NCBI GenBank assembly: GCA_028456385.1
Contig: JALNQF010000064.1
Location: forward strand, 146,704 to 210,703
DNA: 64,000 nt
Direction of reading: 5' to 3'
From: Ophiosphaerella korrae
Taxonomy: Eukaryota > Ascomycota > Dothideomycetes > Pleosporales > Phaeosphaeriaceae
In this document: positions 34,109-46,385 of the stretch, in pieces
How positions within the stretch are numbered: the first letter of the stretch is position 1
How the letters are laid out: the number at the start of each line of letters is the position of its first letter
Position numbers and translations under genes: made by a program
Notes under the pieces: model-generated
The model's database searches: none
What the model was told of the DNA's origin: nothing
What the model saw: only the letters and a program-made list of their open reading frames with translations

Positions 34109-35813
34109 TTAATCTGACCATGGATCATACCCAGTATCCGGATGTGGCCATCCAAAATCCTCTGCAATATCTGACCAACGAAGAATTTCTTCTTCATCAT
34201 CGCTGCTGTGTTGAAGGCCAAAGCTTAGTCTGACCTCCAGTTTCTTCGCCTCTGCTCTTTGGCATGCGAGCCTCTCCCGTGCCGCTTTCTTTAATTCCTT
34301 TTCCCGCGTTAACTCTAATCTTTTCGCCTCAGCCCAAGCCTCTAACTTTGCATTGTTTTGCACGCAGCATAAAACAACCGCCCTTGTAGCCAATACGTCT
34401 TCCAAACAATCGTGAACGGCTCCCTTGTTATCTCGAATCTGCATGCCGAGAAGTTCTTTGGAGAGTCTCTGCAAGCCCCATTCATTATTGAACGTACCGA
34501 CTGCATTTTTCGCCAAGATAGCAGAGTCAACGATCCGAGTGTGTACCATTCTCAAGACATCCAAATCGTGTTGTAAGGCATGACCAATAAGAATAGTATC
34601 TTCATCAATGAGTTTCCACAACTCTGCGCGAGCTCCGGCCCATCCAGCTAATGCCTGCCCTTGTGACACGGCCGCTTTCATTGTAGCCTCCGTTATTCCG
34701 TGGATTTTGGTGCGCCAATCCCGTACTCTCTCGCCTGGGTCCACGAGTCTATTGAGAAGGACTGCACCTGTAAAGTAGTCGACGGCGCAGACGAGTATAA
34801 CTTCGCTTCTTAGTCCCTTGACTCCTGCCATTTCGCAATCCAGGGTTATAGCCCGGAACTTGGGCTCTCGTGGGTAAGCAGCCGGAGAACTTGCAAAGGA
34901 TCGGTACTTATCGGCGTGATGTGCCTCCCGAAATTCGTGTGGAGCCGAAATGCAACCTCGACTTGCTTTTTGGCAGCACGTGAACCGACGCTGGCTGTTT
35001 TGAGTCTGCGCAGTGCCGTTAGTCTTGTTGCGTCGAGATATGAAACGTTTCCTTTACTGCAGCAATTTTTTTCCCTGGATGGAAGTAACATGTGCTATTT
35101 TGTGAGTTTTTCGCGAGGCCTATGTTACACAATCAGTCAATATGGACAAAGAAGGGTCCCCAAGACTTACGACCGCACTTTCTGCATCTGCGTAGTCCAG
35201 CGATATCTTCCGCGCTATACGGAGATAAAGGGTACCTGTTTCTGAGAAGATCTTCTGGCGAATGGCAATAACTTGCCAGCTCTCGCAGCATCACCCTGAT
35301 ATCAGGTCCAGAAATCACTGCCCAGGGACTATTTTGATTAGAGCCGATGGACTCAAGATGATATAGAGCCTGTTGTGGACGGGCTCTTGAGGCATTGACA
35401 TCCACTAGTGATGGTTTCCGTTGATGTGGTGTCGAGACGCTAGTTTGTCGAGATATAGTCTGAATTCGGACGTTTTGAGCCCGGGGCAGAGGGAGGGTAT
35501 CTGCCATGTGACTCTTGGAGTTTTGTAAATGCTGGTTAAAGGCAGATAAATCCTTGAAGGCTCTGTTGCATGGTATACAAGATTGCTGGGTACTGAAGAG
35601 ATACGTTTGGGGCACACCTATCCTGTGGCAGGTCGGCCTAGACTGGATAGGGCAGTGGTTTTGGGTTGGTTTCGACGCTGATAGCGCCAATTTTTGGTCG
35701 ACTTCAAGCTGGCCTGCAAGTCGGCGCAACGCATGGGCTTGAGAACGTATGTGTTGATTGAAAGCCTCTTGGGTGCGGAAATCCTTGTTGCAAAACACAC
35801 ATTTGATCGTCAT
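34109..35813 (-). CDS. C2H2 zinc-finger DEDDh RNA exonuclease (REXO/ISG20-like)
   Basis: The exons are 35813-35171, 35119-35058 and 34990-34109, giving 528 residues. The introns are 51 and 67 bases with GTAAGT and GTAAAG donors; the second has GACTAACGG as branch site. I start at ATG 35813 (MTIKCVFCNKDF). Two C2H2 fingers follow (C-x2-C...H-x5-H near residues 5-30 and 75-100), then CRKC. A Cys/His cluster (CYFHPGK, CC....GC....H) precedes the nuclease, as in REXO proteins. Catalytic DEDDh residues are seen in LDCEMAGV, LIGHALQHDLDVL and VHDCLEDVLATRA. Such enzymes trim RNA from the 3' end; the substrate here is unknown. A highly charged tail follows. The frame is intact, unlike the LINE debris next to it. 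Confidence 0.88.
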
Positions 35814-36261
35814 GTTCACTGCGCGTTCTCTTGGAATAGCGGAAAGTAGGATAACGAGAAAAAGGAAGCGGTGAGACGAGATCAGTTCAGAATAAGAAGG
35901 TGGGGTCGTCTTTATTAGCGCATGCTTGGTTGATGCCTATTGTGACACGGGGCAACGCCTTTCCCCATCCGGGCTTATTAGAGGCTCCCCGCCCCTACGG
36001 CCGCTCCCGCCACAAGTTGTGGTTAGGGTTTTAGGCTCGACCATCTACCCTAATAACACCAAACTACTAAAATTCTAGTGCAAAATACTTTTTATAAGGA
36101 AGATAAGTCATGCTCTATACAATTTAAAGTGAAATCATGCGTTGTAGTTGCGTTGTGGGGTGTAAGCTCGGGCACCTGCGGTTGGGTTGCCGTTCGTCCA
36201 CCCAAACCACCCATCCCACCCAACCTTTGAAGCTCAATTTCTCCATAACGCTTATACAAAT
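35814..36261. other. Intergenic, left flank of the transposon block
   Basis: Includes a single TTAGGG-like motif at about 36022 that is not a telomere tract. It may contain the left end of the Fot1-like copy that follows, but I could not define a terminal repeat. Confidence 0.35.
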
Positions 36262-36790
36262 ATGGATCCCCGCGAGGTTCTAATACAATCTGCTATCCGC
36301 GACCTCGAACCTGGTTTTTATACAAGCCAGCGCAAAGCAGCTAAAGCGTAGGGCGTCACAAGGACAACGCTACAGAACCGCCTCGCTGGACATGCGCCTT
36401 GCGCGACTACTTGTCAATACCGGCAGCGACTAACATCGGAGCAAGAGAGTTTTTTTTGCTAATTGGATTCTGGATGAAGATGCTCGCACTCAGCCGCCTA
36501 GCTACTCGCGCGCACAAGAGATGGCGTCTTATATATTGCAGATGAACAGTGACTACGCGCCGCTCGGCAAGCACTAGGTCTCTCACTTCGTACGCTGCAA
36601 TCTACGTATAAGCTCTATTATAGGAAAGTCAATTAAAGCCGTACGAGCTAAAGCATCAAAGCTAGAGACTACACGAGCCTTGAGCTCTTTGAAGCTATAG
36701 GAACCTAGCTAGGTATATACACTGACGATATCTAGAATATAGACGAGACTAGGCTAGTGCTAGGTGTATATGTTGCAGAAAACTCCTATA
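36262..36790 (+). pseudogene. Fot1/pogo-like transposase fragment, copy A
   Basis: From ATG 36262: MDPREVLIQSAIRDLEPGF, then TSQRKAAKA, TAG, GVTRTTLQNRLAGHAP and RLTSEQESFF. After a frameshift the helix-turn-helix region continues. KA..GV...TL..R..G followed by LT..QE is the CENP-B-like DNA-binding region of fungal pogo/Fot1 transposases. A later segment resembles the DDI.N.DET block. It is broken by stops and frame changes and ends near the terminal repeat of the next element. Confidence 0.65.
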
Positions 36791-36900
36791 TTGGGAACTG
36801 CTCGCTAGAGCAAATCAGCCTTAGCTCGGAGGCTCTCTGCTCCATCTCAAGCCTCGGGCACTGAGAGCTTTGAGCACCGAGAGCTCGGATAAGCTAGCTG

Positions 36901-36970
36901 ACAGGGTTCCGAGCCACCCGGGGTTTCGAGCCACCCCTCAGAAACCGGCCACCTATCTGAAAATCGTGTT
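36901..36970 (+). repeat. Left terminal inverted repeat of the pogo-like element
   Basis: Begins ACAGGGTTCCGAGCCACCCG. It contains two copies of GAGCCACCC and matches the reverse complement of 45639-45707 with few, mostly transition, differences. Confidence 0.8.
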
Positions 36971-36993
36971 ATCTCAACAACCACCCTACCAAA

Positions 36994-37629
36994 ATAGACA
37001 ACCGTGAAGAGTCTATACAAGCAACCATCAGCGATCTTAATACTAGTGTTTTTTCAAGTCAAAGAACTGCTGCAAAGGCGTATAAGATCCCTCGAGCTAC
37101 GCTCTCTGCGCGTATACGCGGTACACAGAACAGCCAAACTAGCTACGTATACTAGCAGCAATTAACTCTAGACTAAGAAGAGTTTCTTGTACAATAGATC
37201 CTCAAAGAGGACGCACACGCTTTTCCTCTCTTACACGCTCGCGCTCAAGAAATAGCAAATTAAATCCTAAGGGTAAATAAAGACAATAATCCTATAGGTA
37301 AGTATTAGCTGTCCTTCTTTATTAAGCGTAACCTACGCGTTGCATTAATTGTAGGTAGGAAGATAGAGGCTATACTAGCTAAGGGAACAATATAAGGATA
37401 GATACGCGCGTTTCTTAAATTCTTTAAGAGCACTTGTATAAGGCTAGGTATAAGGGCTAAAGATATATAGAATATAGATAAGACTAGGAAGGCCCTAGGT
37501 GTATGTATAAACACTAGAGTACTCGCAAGTAGCTAGAAGAAGAAGGCTTACTATTAGTCGCTAGAGAACTATAAGTAGGTATTAATAATTAAGTGTATAT
37601 TAGCTATAGGCAAGAAACTACGCTATTTA
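36994..37629 (+). pseudogene. Pogo-like transposase, 5' part
   Basis: Reading from ATA 36994, where ATG is expected, gives DNREESIQATISDLN, SQRTAAKAYKIPRATLSARI and REEL-type sequence with TAG codons where Gln or Trp is usual. The CENP-B-like helix-turn-helix (AAKAYKIPRATLSARIRG) is clear. It ends at the ATTTA target duplication of Gypsy element 1. Confidence 0.7.
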
Positions 37630-38058
37630 TATTACAGGTGTAACAGAAGAAATCGAGATAGAACCAATCAGTCCTGACTCGGTTGCTAACAAAGCATAGG
37701 ACGAGCGGGGTAATAATCTCGATTAGGAAACAACACACAACTAGGACACGTAGACTAATCCGTAATCCGTAGACTCTTAGCAGCTACAGATTACAGATCA
37801 GGATGATCTGTAATCCGTTAATCTTAGCAGCTACAGATTACAGATTACGACGAGTATATAGTTAGTAGGATGCGCATTGTTAGGATAGCATTAGCAATTT
37901 AATCCTTTGACTACAGAACGCTAATACAAGATAGTTGCAAAACATCTTCTATTGTTTATAGTTATTATAGATCCCTACACGAACTTTTGTTATTACCTTA
38001 CAATCTACTAACCCTTCTAAGATAGGTACCTATAGTCGACGACAGGAGGCCTATTACA
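37630..38058 (+). repeat. 5' LTR of Gypsy element 1
   Basis: Begins TATTACAGGTGTAACAG, where the 3' copy has TGTTACAAG. Ends GGAGGCCTATTACA. It keeps many CA and TG dinucleotides that the 3' copy has lost. Confidence 0.9.
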
Positions 38059-41000
38059 CCTTGCTAATTTGGTTATTGCGAGAAGCAAAGCGTAAGTAGC
38101 GCGCAGTCTAGCTAACACGATAGTAGAAAGTTTAACTAAAACAAGCAAAGCCCCTAGGAGTAGTTACGAGTCTAATAGCACTGCATAGGAAACAATCAAG
38201 GACTAAATTAACAACTTAATCTTGGACAAAGAAGATATAAAGATAGTAATCGATACCTTAGAAACGTAGAACAAAGAATTGCAGGATTACGTAAAATAGA
38301 ACAAGGCACAAATTAAAGCAATTATCGAAGGCTAGAACTAGATAGAATTAATTACCTAACAACTAGAAATAAGTGCAACGAAGAAACTACCTAAGATACC
38401 TGTCCTTAAGAAGTTTAATAAGACAAGGGAAAAACTAAGACCCTTTATAGCCTTAGCACAACTCTAGATAGACGTACAAGTACTACACTTTAACATAGAA
38501 GAAAAGAAGGTAATATATATTAGAATACATCTTAAAGAAAATGCGATAAGATAGTTTAAACCCTACTAGACAGATTATACAACACACGCTCTAATAACCT
38601 AAAAGGACAAAACAAGAGCTATCTTTAGAAGTTACGAATACTTTACTAGACGAATAAGAGTAGTATTTAGAGATATAGACGTTACCTAACAAGCTAAAGA
38701 ACGGCTAGAAAAGCTTATACAAAGCTAGAGTGTTCTAGAGTACGTATTATAGTTTAAATAACTATCGCAAAACATAGAATAGAATAAGTTAGCCTTAATA
38801 TTATAATTTAAACAAGGACTAAACTTAAAAATCTAATACGAAATAATCTATATAGAAAAACCCTAAACGCTAGAAGCCCTAAAACAACAAGCAATACAAA
38901 TTAATAACGATCTTCGAGAATAGAAGAAGAATAAGTATAGAGGTTATACCTAGAATTAGGATAAGGGAGACCCTATAATCCTTAATACTAATAAGGATAG
39001 GAAGAGGAAGAAGAATAAAGACTTTACGTGCTTTAACTATAGTAAGAAAGGCTACTACGCGAAAGACTACTAATTACAAAAGAAAAGGGATATAGTATAC
39101 TATAAATATAGGAAACTAGGATACTTTGCAAAAGACTACAAAAGTAAAGACCTAAGAAAAAACAAAGAAACTTAGTTAAAAACAACTAAAAACAAGAAAG
39201 AAGTACTAAAAGCACAAGCTAAACCTTAGGAGAAGGTAGTAAGGAGTAAAGAAGCACAATATATAATACTCTATTAGACCTTTTGTTATAATAATAACTA
39301 CTATATATATCTTTCTAGTAAATAGGGAGTAGTATAGTTCCTATAGAAATAGAGATATAGAGTAGCTATAATAAAAGAAAGTAGAATAAAAGTATAGCTA
39401 GAAGAGATAGCCTATATAATAGACCTACTAATAGAAGATTTAGAAGGGGAAGAACCCTAGACCCTATTAATCTAGGCTAATAGACTAGCACTAGATAAAG
39501 AGACTACTATAGCTCCCTCTAAAGGACTACGAGGAAGTAAGAGACAAGTTAGTATAAGAAGTATAGAGTATACCTAGCTAATAATATATAGCTATAACAG
39601 CCTTACTATAATAGATATAGAGGAACAAAACAAAGAATAGAGATTCGTTTAAATATACTTAATAGTTATAAGTATAGAGGAAGCGTACAAAGACTAGAAA
39701 GAATATAATCCTAAAGAAATAAAGTTTATACTATTTTAAGAATAGATAAAATAGTACATAGTTATAGTAAGAAGAATACCTATATAAAAAGAATAGTAGT
39801 ACCTTGTAAGAAAAACGCAATAGATTAATAAAGCCTATACACTAAGAATACTAGTAGTGTACTATATCCTAATAATAGATACACCTAAAAAAGATAAGTA
39901 CTAGGAAAGGGATAACAAAATAATAGATCTAAAACATCTAGCATACTTTAAAGTATTATAGATATTATACCTAGATAAAAATTATATTATACATAGAAAC
40001 TCTAAAGTAAATAACAATATATAGCCTATATAGAGAAGAGGCTATAACTATATAAGAGTAATCCTAGTAGAAGATATCTAAGGATAGGAGATAATCCTAG
40101 AAGATAGATACGTAGTAGTAAGACCTAGCCTAAAACTATCTAAAAAATGCGTCTAAGGAAGACTATAGTATAAATGCATGTATAATAAATACTTAAAATA
40201 CAAAGAATACAAGCTTAAAGTAGGCCTATAGCCTAAGAAAGATAGATAGTTTGTAAAGATACCTAAGTAAGAACAGCTAAAAGGCGTAGGAGGCCTATAT
40301 ATTATAAAAACAGGTACTTACTAAGGAAGAAAAGTACGATTAATAATTAATAGTAGAGCTACGAGAAACTTTATATTAAAGAAGTTTGTAGAAACACAAG
40401 GAATAAGGTACACAACAAAGAAATATCCTCGACAATTAAGTACAATTAAAGGAAAACTATTCTAAGAACCTATTAGATTTAAAATAGTTCCCTCTATATT
40501 AAAACTAGAAGGAATAATAATCAAGAATATAGTTATAGATATAACAACAATCAATAACGAACAAGATATAATACTAGGAATACTATAGTTATAAATAACT
40601 AACCTATAGATTAATTAGAGAATAGAAACAATTAACTACTATAGAATAGATACGTTAAAAGCTAACATAAGCACTTGTAAAGGAGAATTCCCTAAAGAGT
40701 ATAAGAAATAGGAAAAACAACTTATAGAACCCAAAGATTACCTTCTAGAATATTAACTATAGGACCTAGCAATAGAACTAGTAGAAGGTAAAAATGTAGG
40801 ATAGAGCCTAGTCTACTAGAAAACAGAAGAAGAGTCTAAAATTAAATAAACATTTATCTAGAATACAATAAAAAAGGGATAGATAAAGGAATCTAAATCC
40901 TTAGTAGCGCACAGACTTATATTTATAGATAAAAAGGGAATAAACAACAAAAGGCCCTACGTAGATTTTAGAAAAACTAACGCAATTACAAACAAGAACT

Positions 41001-44000
41001 AATACCTACTACTACAAATAGATAAAATGCAAGATAGACTATAGAAAGCAAAGATCTTTATAAAGTTAGACATCTAAAACGCCTACTACTAAATTAGAAT
41101 TAAAGAGGGTAATAAGTAGAAGATAGCTTTTAGAACACAGTACAAACTATATAAATACTTAGTTATACTATTCGGCTTAATAAATGCACTAGTAGTATTC
41201 TAAGAAAAGATTAATATAGTACTAAGAGAGTACTTAGATATATTTATATTTGCATACTTAGACGACATCCTTATATTCTTAGAAATAGAGGAGGAATACG
41301 TACAACACGTATATAAAGTATTAAAGAAACTAGTAGAAAATAAACTATTTCTTAAAATAAGAAAATGCGAATTCTATACAAAGGAAACAGACTTCCTAGG
41401 ATTTATTATTAAACTAGGAAAGATCAAGATTAACTAAGAGAAGATTAGATTAATTAACAAATAGCTAACACCTAAAAATCTAAAAGAAGTACAACAATTT
41501 TATAGGCTAGCTAACTTTTATAGAAAGTTAATAGTAGGATAGTCTAAGGATATAGAACTAATAACAAGACTTATAAAAAAGGACACGCTATTTAAATAGA
41601 TAAAGGAATGCGATAAAGTATTTAACAAGATTAAAAAGAAGTTTATAGAAAACCTAGTTATTAGAATATACAACCTAGACCTACTAGCAATAGTAAAAAT
41701 AGACGCATCTAATTTAGTCTACAAAATAGCACTAATATAAAAAGACCTAGAGACTAAAAAAGAATACTTAGTTAAATACTTCTCTAAGAAAATAAAGATA
41801 GTAGAACTTAACTACCTAATCTACAACAAAGAGATACTAGCAATCTATAAAGTATTTAAACAATAGAGAGTATACTTGTAAGGAGTAAAACACTAGACGA
41901 AGGTCTATATAGACTATAAGAATCTTATAGGATTTATAACAAACAAGGAATTGTTATAACGCTATACGAGATAGTAGGAGTATTTGTTAATATTTAACAT
42001 AGAAATAATATATATAAAAGGCAAAGATAATTAATTCGCAAACGCTCTAAGTAGAAGACTAGACTTATAAAAGGAAGTAAGCGCTACTAGTATAGTTCTA
42101 GTTAAGAACAAGAAAGGATACTTAGTCCTAAATATACCTAAAATAGCTACAACACTTAAAAGAATAAGCAGCGAGCTAGATAAATAGATTTAGAAAATAA
42201 TGCAAGAAGCATCTAAAGAAATAGAAAAACTAGAAACTTAAGAAGGACTAGTATAAGCCTATAGAAGAATATATATTCTAAGAAAGATCTAAAGAGAATT
42301 TATACGATAATTCTACAAATTACTAGTACATAGATACTAAGGAATTAACAAGACTCTAGATAGGTTACTACGAGATTACTATATCCTAAAAGTAAGACAA
42401 CTAGTAATAGAAGTACTACGAGACTATATAGAATACTAGAAGAACAAGTACAATAGACACGCACTATATAGAATGTTATAACTAGTAGAAGTACTAGAAT
42501 AACTATAGAGAGTTATTATAATAGACTTTATTACAAAGCTACTAAAGTCTAAGGACCTAATATTAGGAGTTAAGTATAATAGAATCTTAACAATAGTAGA
42601 TAAACTTATAAAGTACTTATACTTTAGACTATATAAGGAGAAAAGTAGAATAGAAGTTGCAGCACACTAAGTTCTAGGAACTATAATTAGCTAATATAGA
42701 CTACTAGACAAGATTATTATAGATAGAGACGTAAGATTTATATTAAAACTATAGGGAATAATAATAGCGCAATTAGGAATTAAATATGTAATATTAACCG
42801 TATACTACCTATAGATAGATAGATAATTAGAACGAATAAATTAGATAGTAGAATAGTACTTAAGATACTACCTTAACTACAACTAGAATAACTAGGTATA
42901 GTTACTACTTATAGTACAACTAGTATACAACAGCGTAAAGAATATAGTAATAGGAGTATTACTTTTCTTTGCAAACTATAGATTTAAACCTAGCGTATAT
43001 AGAATACTAAGAACTAAAATATCTTAGTCCTTAAGAGGAGAAAACTTCGCTAATAGACTTAAGAATATATAGGATTAACTAAGATAGGACGTAGAATTCC
43101 TATATAATCGTATAGCTAAGTACTATAACAAGAAGTATAAAGAAGGACCCTAATTTAGAGAGAGAGAAAAAGTATAGTTAGTACGAAAAAACGTTAAAAG
43201 TAAGAGACTAAGTTTAAAATTAGACTACGTTAAGATAAGACTATATAAAATTAAGAAAGAAGTTACGCTAGTTATATTTAAATTAAAGCTACTAAACAAA
43301 ATAAAGATACACCTAACCTTCTACGTAGTACTACTTAAGATAGTACTATAGAACGCAGAACTACTAGTATACGAAGTAGATACGTATAGAGAACAAGAAG
43401 AATAGGAAGTTAAAGAAATCCTAGTATATTAGTTCTATAATAGCAGGAACTACTATCTAGTAAAATAGATAGGTATAGACGAAAAAGGATAACTATAGGA
43501 AGAAACATAAGAACTAGAGGACAACCTTAACTACTCTAAGAAACTAGAGGACTTCTAAAGTCAAAACCCTCTAGAACGCCTAGTAGTAAACTAAGAGAAC
43601 TAACGTTACTATCGCTAGATAGAGAGGCGATAGGAGCGCCTAACGTAGGACCTGCTACAGCAACACTAAATACCTTATCTAAGTCTAGCTTAGCTTCTAG
43701 AGCCGCTAACTACACAGCCGATTTCTTATTATTTAGCGCCTTTATCTTACAAAGACAAGAGAGACAAGCTTAATTCTCTACTAGCTTACTCTACGCGAGC
43801 TCCTAGATACGCTTACGCTTAGCTTTAGCCTCTATAATTTAAGACAGTAATTTCTCTTAAGTCTAGTTAACAGCTTTCCCTATTATTATTAAGCCTAGAC
43901 GTAAGAATAAGTGTAATAAACGTACACTTAGAAAGAGAAACACTAGACACGTTATAAGAACTACGCATATTTGTACAAATATATACTTTACAAGCCCTAC

Positions 44001-44238
44001 TATTGTTTGTAGAAATAATATAAGGAAGGGATTTAGGATTTAATTTAGGAGAAGTATAACAAGAACAAGGAAATATTTTAACACTATTGCGTAGTACGCG
44101 ATCTATAAGAAGGTAGCGACGACGTGTAGATAAAATAGTTATAAGGGAGGATAAAGAACTCTATATTAACAAAGAAACTAGACTAATAACTTTAACTCTA
44201 GGATAGGAAAACTAGGACCTACCTAGAAAGAGAGATAG

Positions 44239-44667
44239 TGTTACAAGTGTAATAGAAGAAATTAAGATAGAACTAATTAGTCCTAACTTAGTTGCTAACG
44301 AAGTATAGGACGAGCGGGGTAATAATCTTAATTAGGAAATAATATACAACTAGGACACGTAGACTAATCTATAATCTGTAGACTCTTAGTAGCTATAGAT
44401 TATAGATTAGGATAATCTATAATCTGTTAATCTTAGTAGCTATAGATTATAGATTACGACGAGTATATAGTTAGTAGGATGCGCATTGTTAGAATAGTAT
44501 TAGTAATTTAATCCTTTAACTATAGAACGCTAATACAAGATAGTTACAAAACATCTTCTATTATTTATAGTTATTGTAGATCCTTACACGAACTTTTGTT
44601 ATTACTTTACAATCTACTAACCCTTCTAAGATAGGTACCTGTAGTTAACGATAGGAGGCCTATTACA
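44239..44667 (+). repeat. 3' LTR of Gypsy element 1
   Basis: Same length as the 5' LTR. Differences are almost all C-to-T or G-to-A relative to it, for example GCAGCTACAG in the 5' copy and GTAGCTATAG here. Confidence 0.9.
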
Positions 44668-44672
44668 ATTTA

Positions 44673-45600
44673 GTTATATTTAAAGGGAAGAACCTATAGA
44701 GTACCTAGTTTTCTATAATAATTCCTAACTAGCTTTATATAACCTCTAAGAATAGATAGATATCTAATACGATAGGTGTTAAGTAGTTAAGACGCGTGTT
44801 TCTACCTAATATAGCGCCTTTAGATAATTGTTAGAGGATACTTATTTTAGATAGCTACAGCAACTACATTAATATTAAATTCTTGTAGGCCTACAAGTAG
44901 AATAAAGTTTAGCCTCTATTTCTACTTACTTATTCCTTACACGTCTTATAGCCTCTAGACCTCTTAGTCTTCTTAGTTATAAAGAGGTTCTACTAATAGT
45001 AGATCTAGGCACTATCTTACCTTAATAACACAGCACCTATTAAGAAAAAGCGCTTTATTACATCCTACTATAAAGCTAAAGAGGCTACTATTACTAAGAG
45101 AATTATACAAGTAGGATAGGCTACTGCAGGTATCTATCTATTAAATATTAACTAGGTAGTTAACTTATCTTAAGTAATCTAAGACCTATTACGCTACTAC
45201 GTCTAAATTAGCCTTAACCTATTAAGAGCTACCTCTCTACCCCTTATAGTCCTTGTAATCTTTTTGTAGCTTAGAGAGAGCTTTATAAGAATAAGAGTAT
45301 TAGTTGTAAGGCTTACTAGCTCTTTAAAAAAGTAGGTAAGGCACTTATAGTAGTAAATATACGCGTAGTAGTATTTAAAGTAGAGAACAAAAGACTTTAT
45401 AGTTAACTTAAGGCTCTTAAGCTTCTATAGCTATAAAAGAAAGTTTATGTAGACCTAAATTAACGTTTTGTAGATGTAGAGACAATTATAGTAGCTATAT
45501 AAGCTTCTACTCTTTTAGAGTTTCAAAATAATAGTAAAGTAGTAGAGAGAGAAGTAGGAAGAGTAGCAACTAAAGCAGCAGCTAGAACTCTCTAGTCTAT
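44673..45600 (+). pseudogene. Pogo-like transposase, 3' part
   Basis: The continuation of 36994-37629 beyond Gypsy element 1. The frame is full of stops, but after allowing for TAG codons, segments such as FLTSFI.PLRIDRYLIR, YLILTR and LPLYPL follow the expected order. The right terminal repeat lies at 45639-45707. Confidence 0.55.
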
Positions 45601-45638
45601 GTGTACAGAGTAGCAATTGTAACTAGGTTGAGTGAATA

Positions 45639-45707
45639 AACATGATTTTTAGATGGGTGGCCAATTTCTGAGGGGTGGCTCGAAACCCCGGGTAGCTCGG
45701 AACCCTG
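45639..45707 (-). repeat. Right terminal inverted repeat of the pogo-like element
   Basis: The reverse complement of 36901-36970, with mostly transition differences. Confidence 0.8.
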
Positions 45708-45719
45708 TCGGCTAGCTTA

Positions 45720-46385
45720 GCGAAGCTCTAATCACCGAGAACTCGCGCAGCGGAGCTCTGAGTATAAGATCTCTACCAATAAATAGCTAATAGAATCAAT
45801 GATCTATCTCCCACTCATTCTTAAGCTCATGCTATTCGTCACAATTATGAGTCTGGCGCTTTAAGGACGCAGTTGTAGTTCCACCCTACGCTATTGAAAG
45901 CTAGAGACTCTCGAGTTTAGCAACCACATTTTACCCGATCTACCATTACGTAACGCACTCCGAAATAACCGACCAACGGATTGCCAAAGGAGAGATACTC
46001 CTTACAAAGTAATCTGACTAGCTAAGCCACAATGCCTAAGCTACTATTTCCCTGATACGCTGCCGCATAAGTCCCAGCTTGGCACCGGTGCGAAGATAGA
46101 TCTTTATCTATCTTCTCGCTTACTTATTCTCGAATCTTCCCGACTCCAAGCTTGTATCTTTTCTACATCCTGTGAGAATTGAGCATTATAAATTATTGTT
46201 ACTGATTCTACGGCTATCTTTTACGTCATCCCTTAGGCAGAAGATGAAAAAGTAAGGCGTTCCGCTTTGCTTTATTCACTTAGACTTTCGACTAGCAAAG
46301 TAACATATAGCCATACAATACACTCTCGCGCGCTTAACGTCCTCTTGATAAGAGCGAGTTTCAGCATTTTGCGAAATCGTACGTA
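45720..46385. other. Intergenic between transposon and membrane-protein gene
   Basis: No gene or repeat end is recognised. Composition returns to balanced values within about 100 bases of the transposon edge. Confidence 0.4.

Larger units (their letters stand above)
37630..44667 (+). mobile_element. Gypsy chromovirus 1, full length, RIP-decayed
   Basis: 7,038 bases with 429-base LTRs (37630-38058 and 44239-44667), flanked by the 5-base target duplication ATTTA (37625-37629 and 44668-44672). The interior reads on the plus strand: Gag (about 38190-39170, zinc knuckles near 39029-39130), protease (about 40340-40580), reverse transcriptase (about 40900-41420, YLDD at 41255-41266), RNase H (about 41680-42100), integrase (about 42320-43010) and a chromodomain (about 43380-43560). 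Scores of TAG codons replace Gln and Trp, so no protein can be made. The protease catalytic Asp is now Asn (40349-40351). Confidence 0.92.
36890..45719 (+). mobile_element. Pogo/Fot1-like DNA transposon split by a Gypsy element
   Basis: The left end (TAAGCTAGCTGACAGGGTTC at 36890) and the right end (its reverse complement, finishing at 45719) form inverted repeats. They extend at least 70 bases with about seven mismatches, nearly all transitions. Tc1/mariner-superfamily elements duplicate TA on insertion; a TA is present at both edges. The transposase begins at 36994 and is cut at 37629 by Gypsy element 1, resuming at 44673. Without the insertion the transposon is about 1.8 kb, a usual Fot1 size. 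Confidence 0.75.

Noticed and set aside
36010..36060. Possible internal telomere repeat (GGTTAGGGTTTTAGG)
   Set aside because: Only one TTAGGG unit is present; not a tract.
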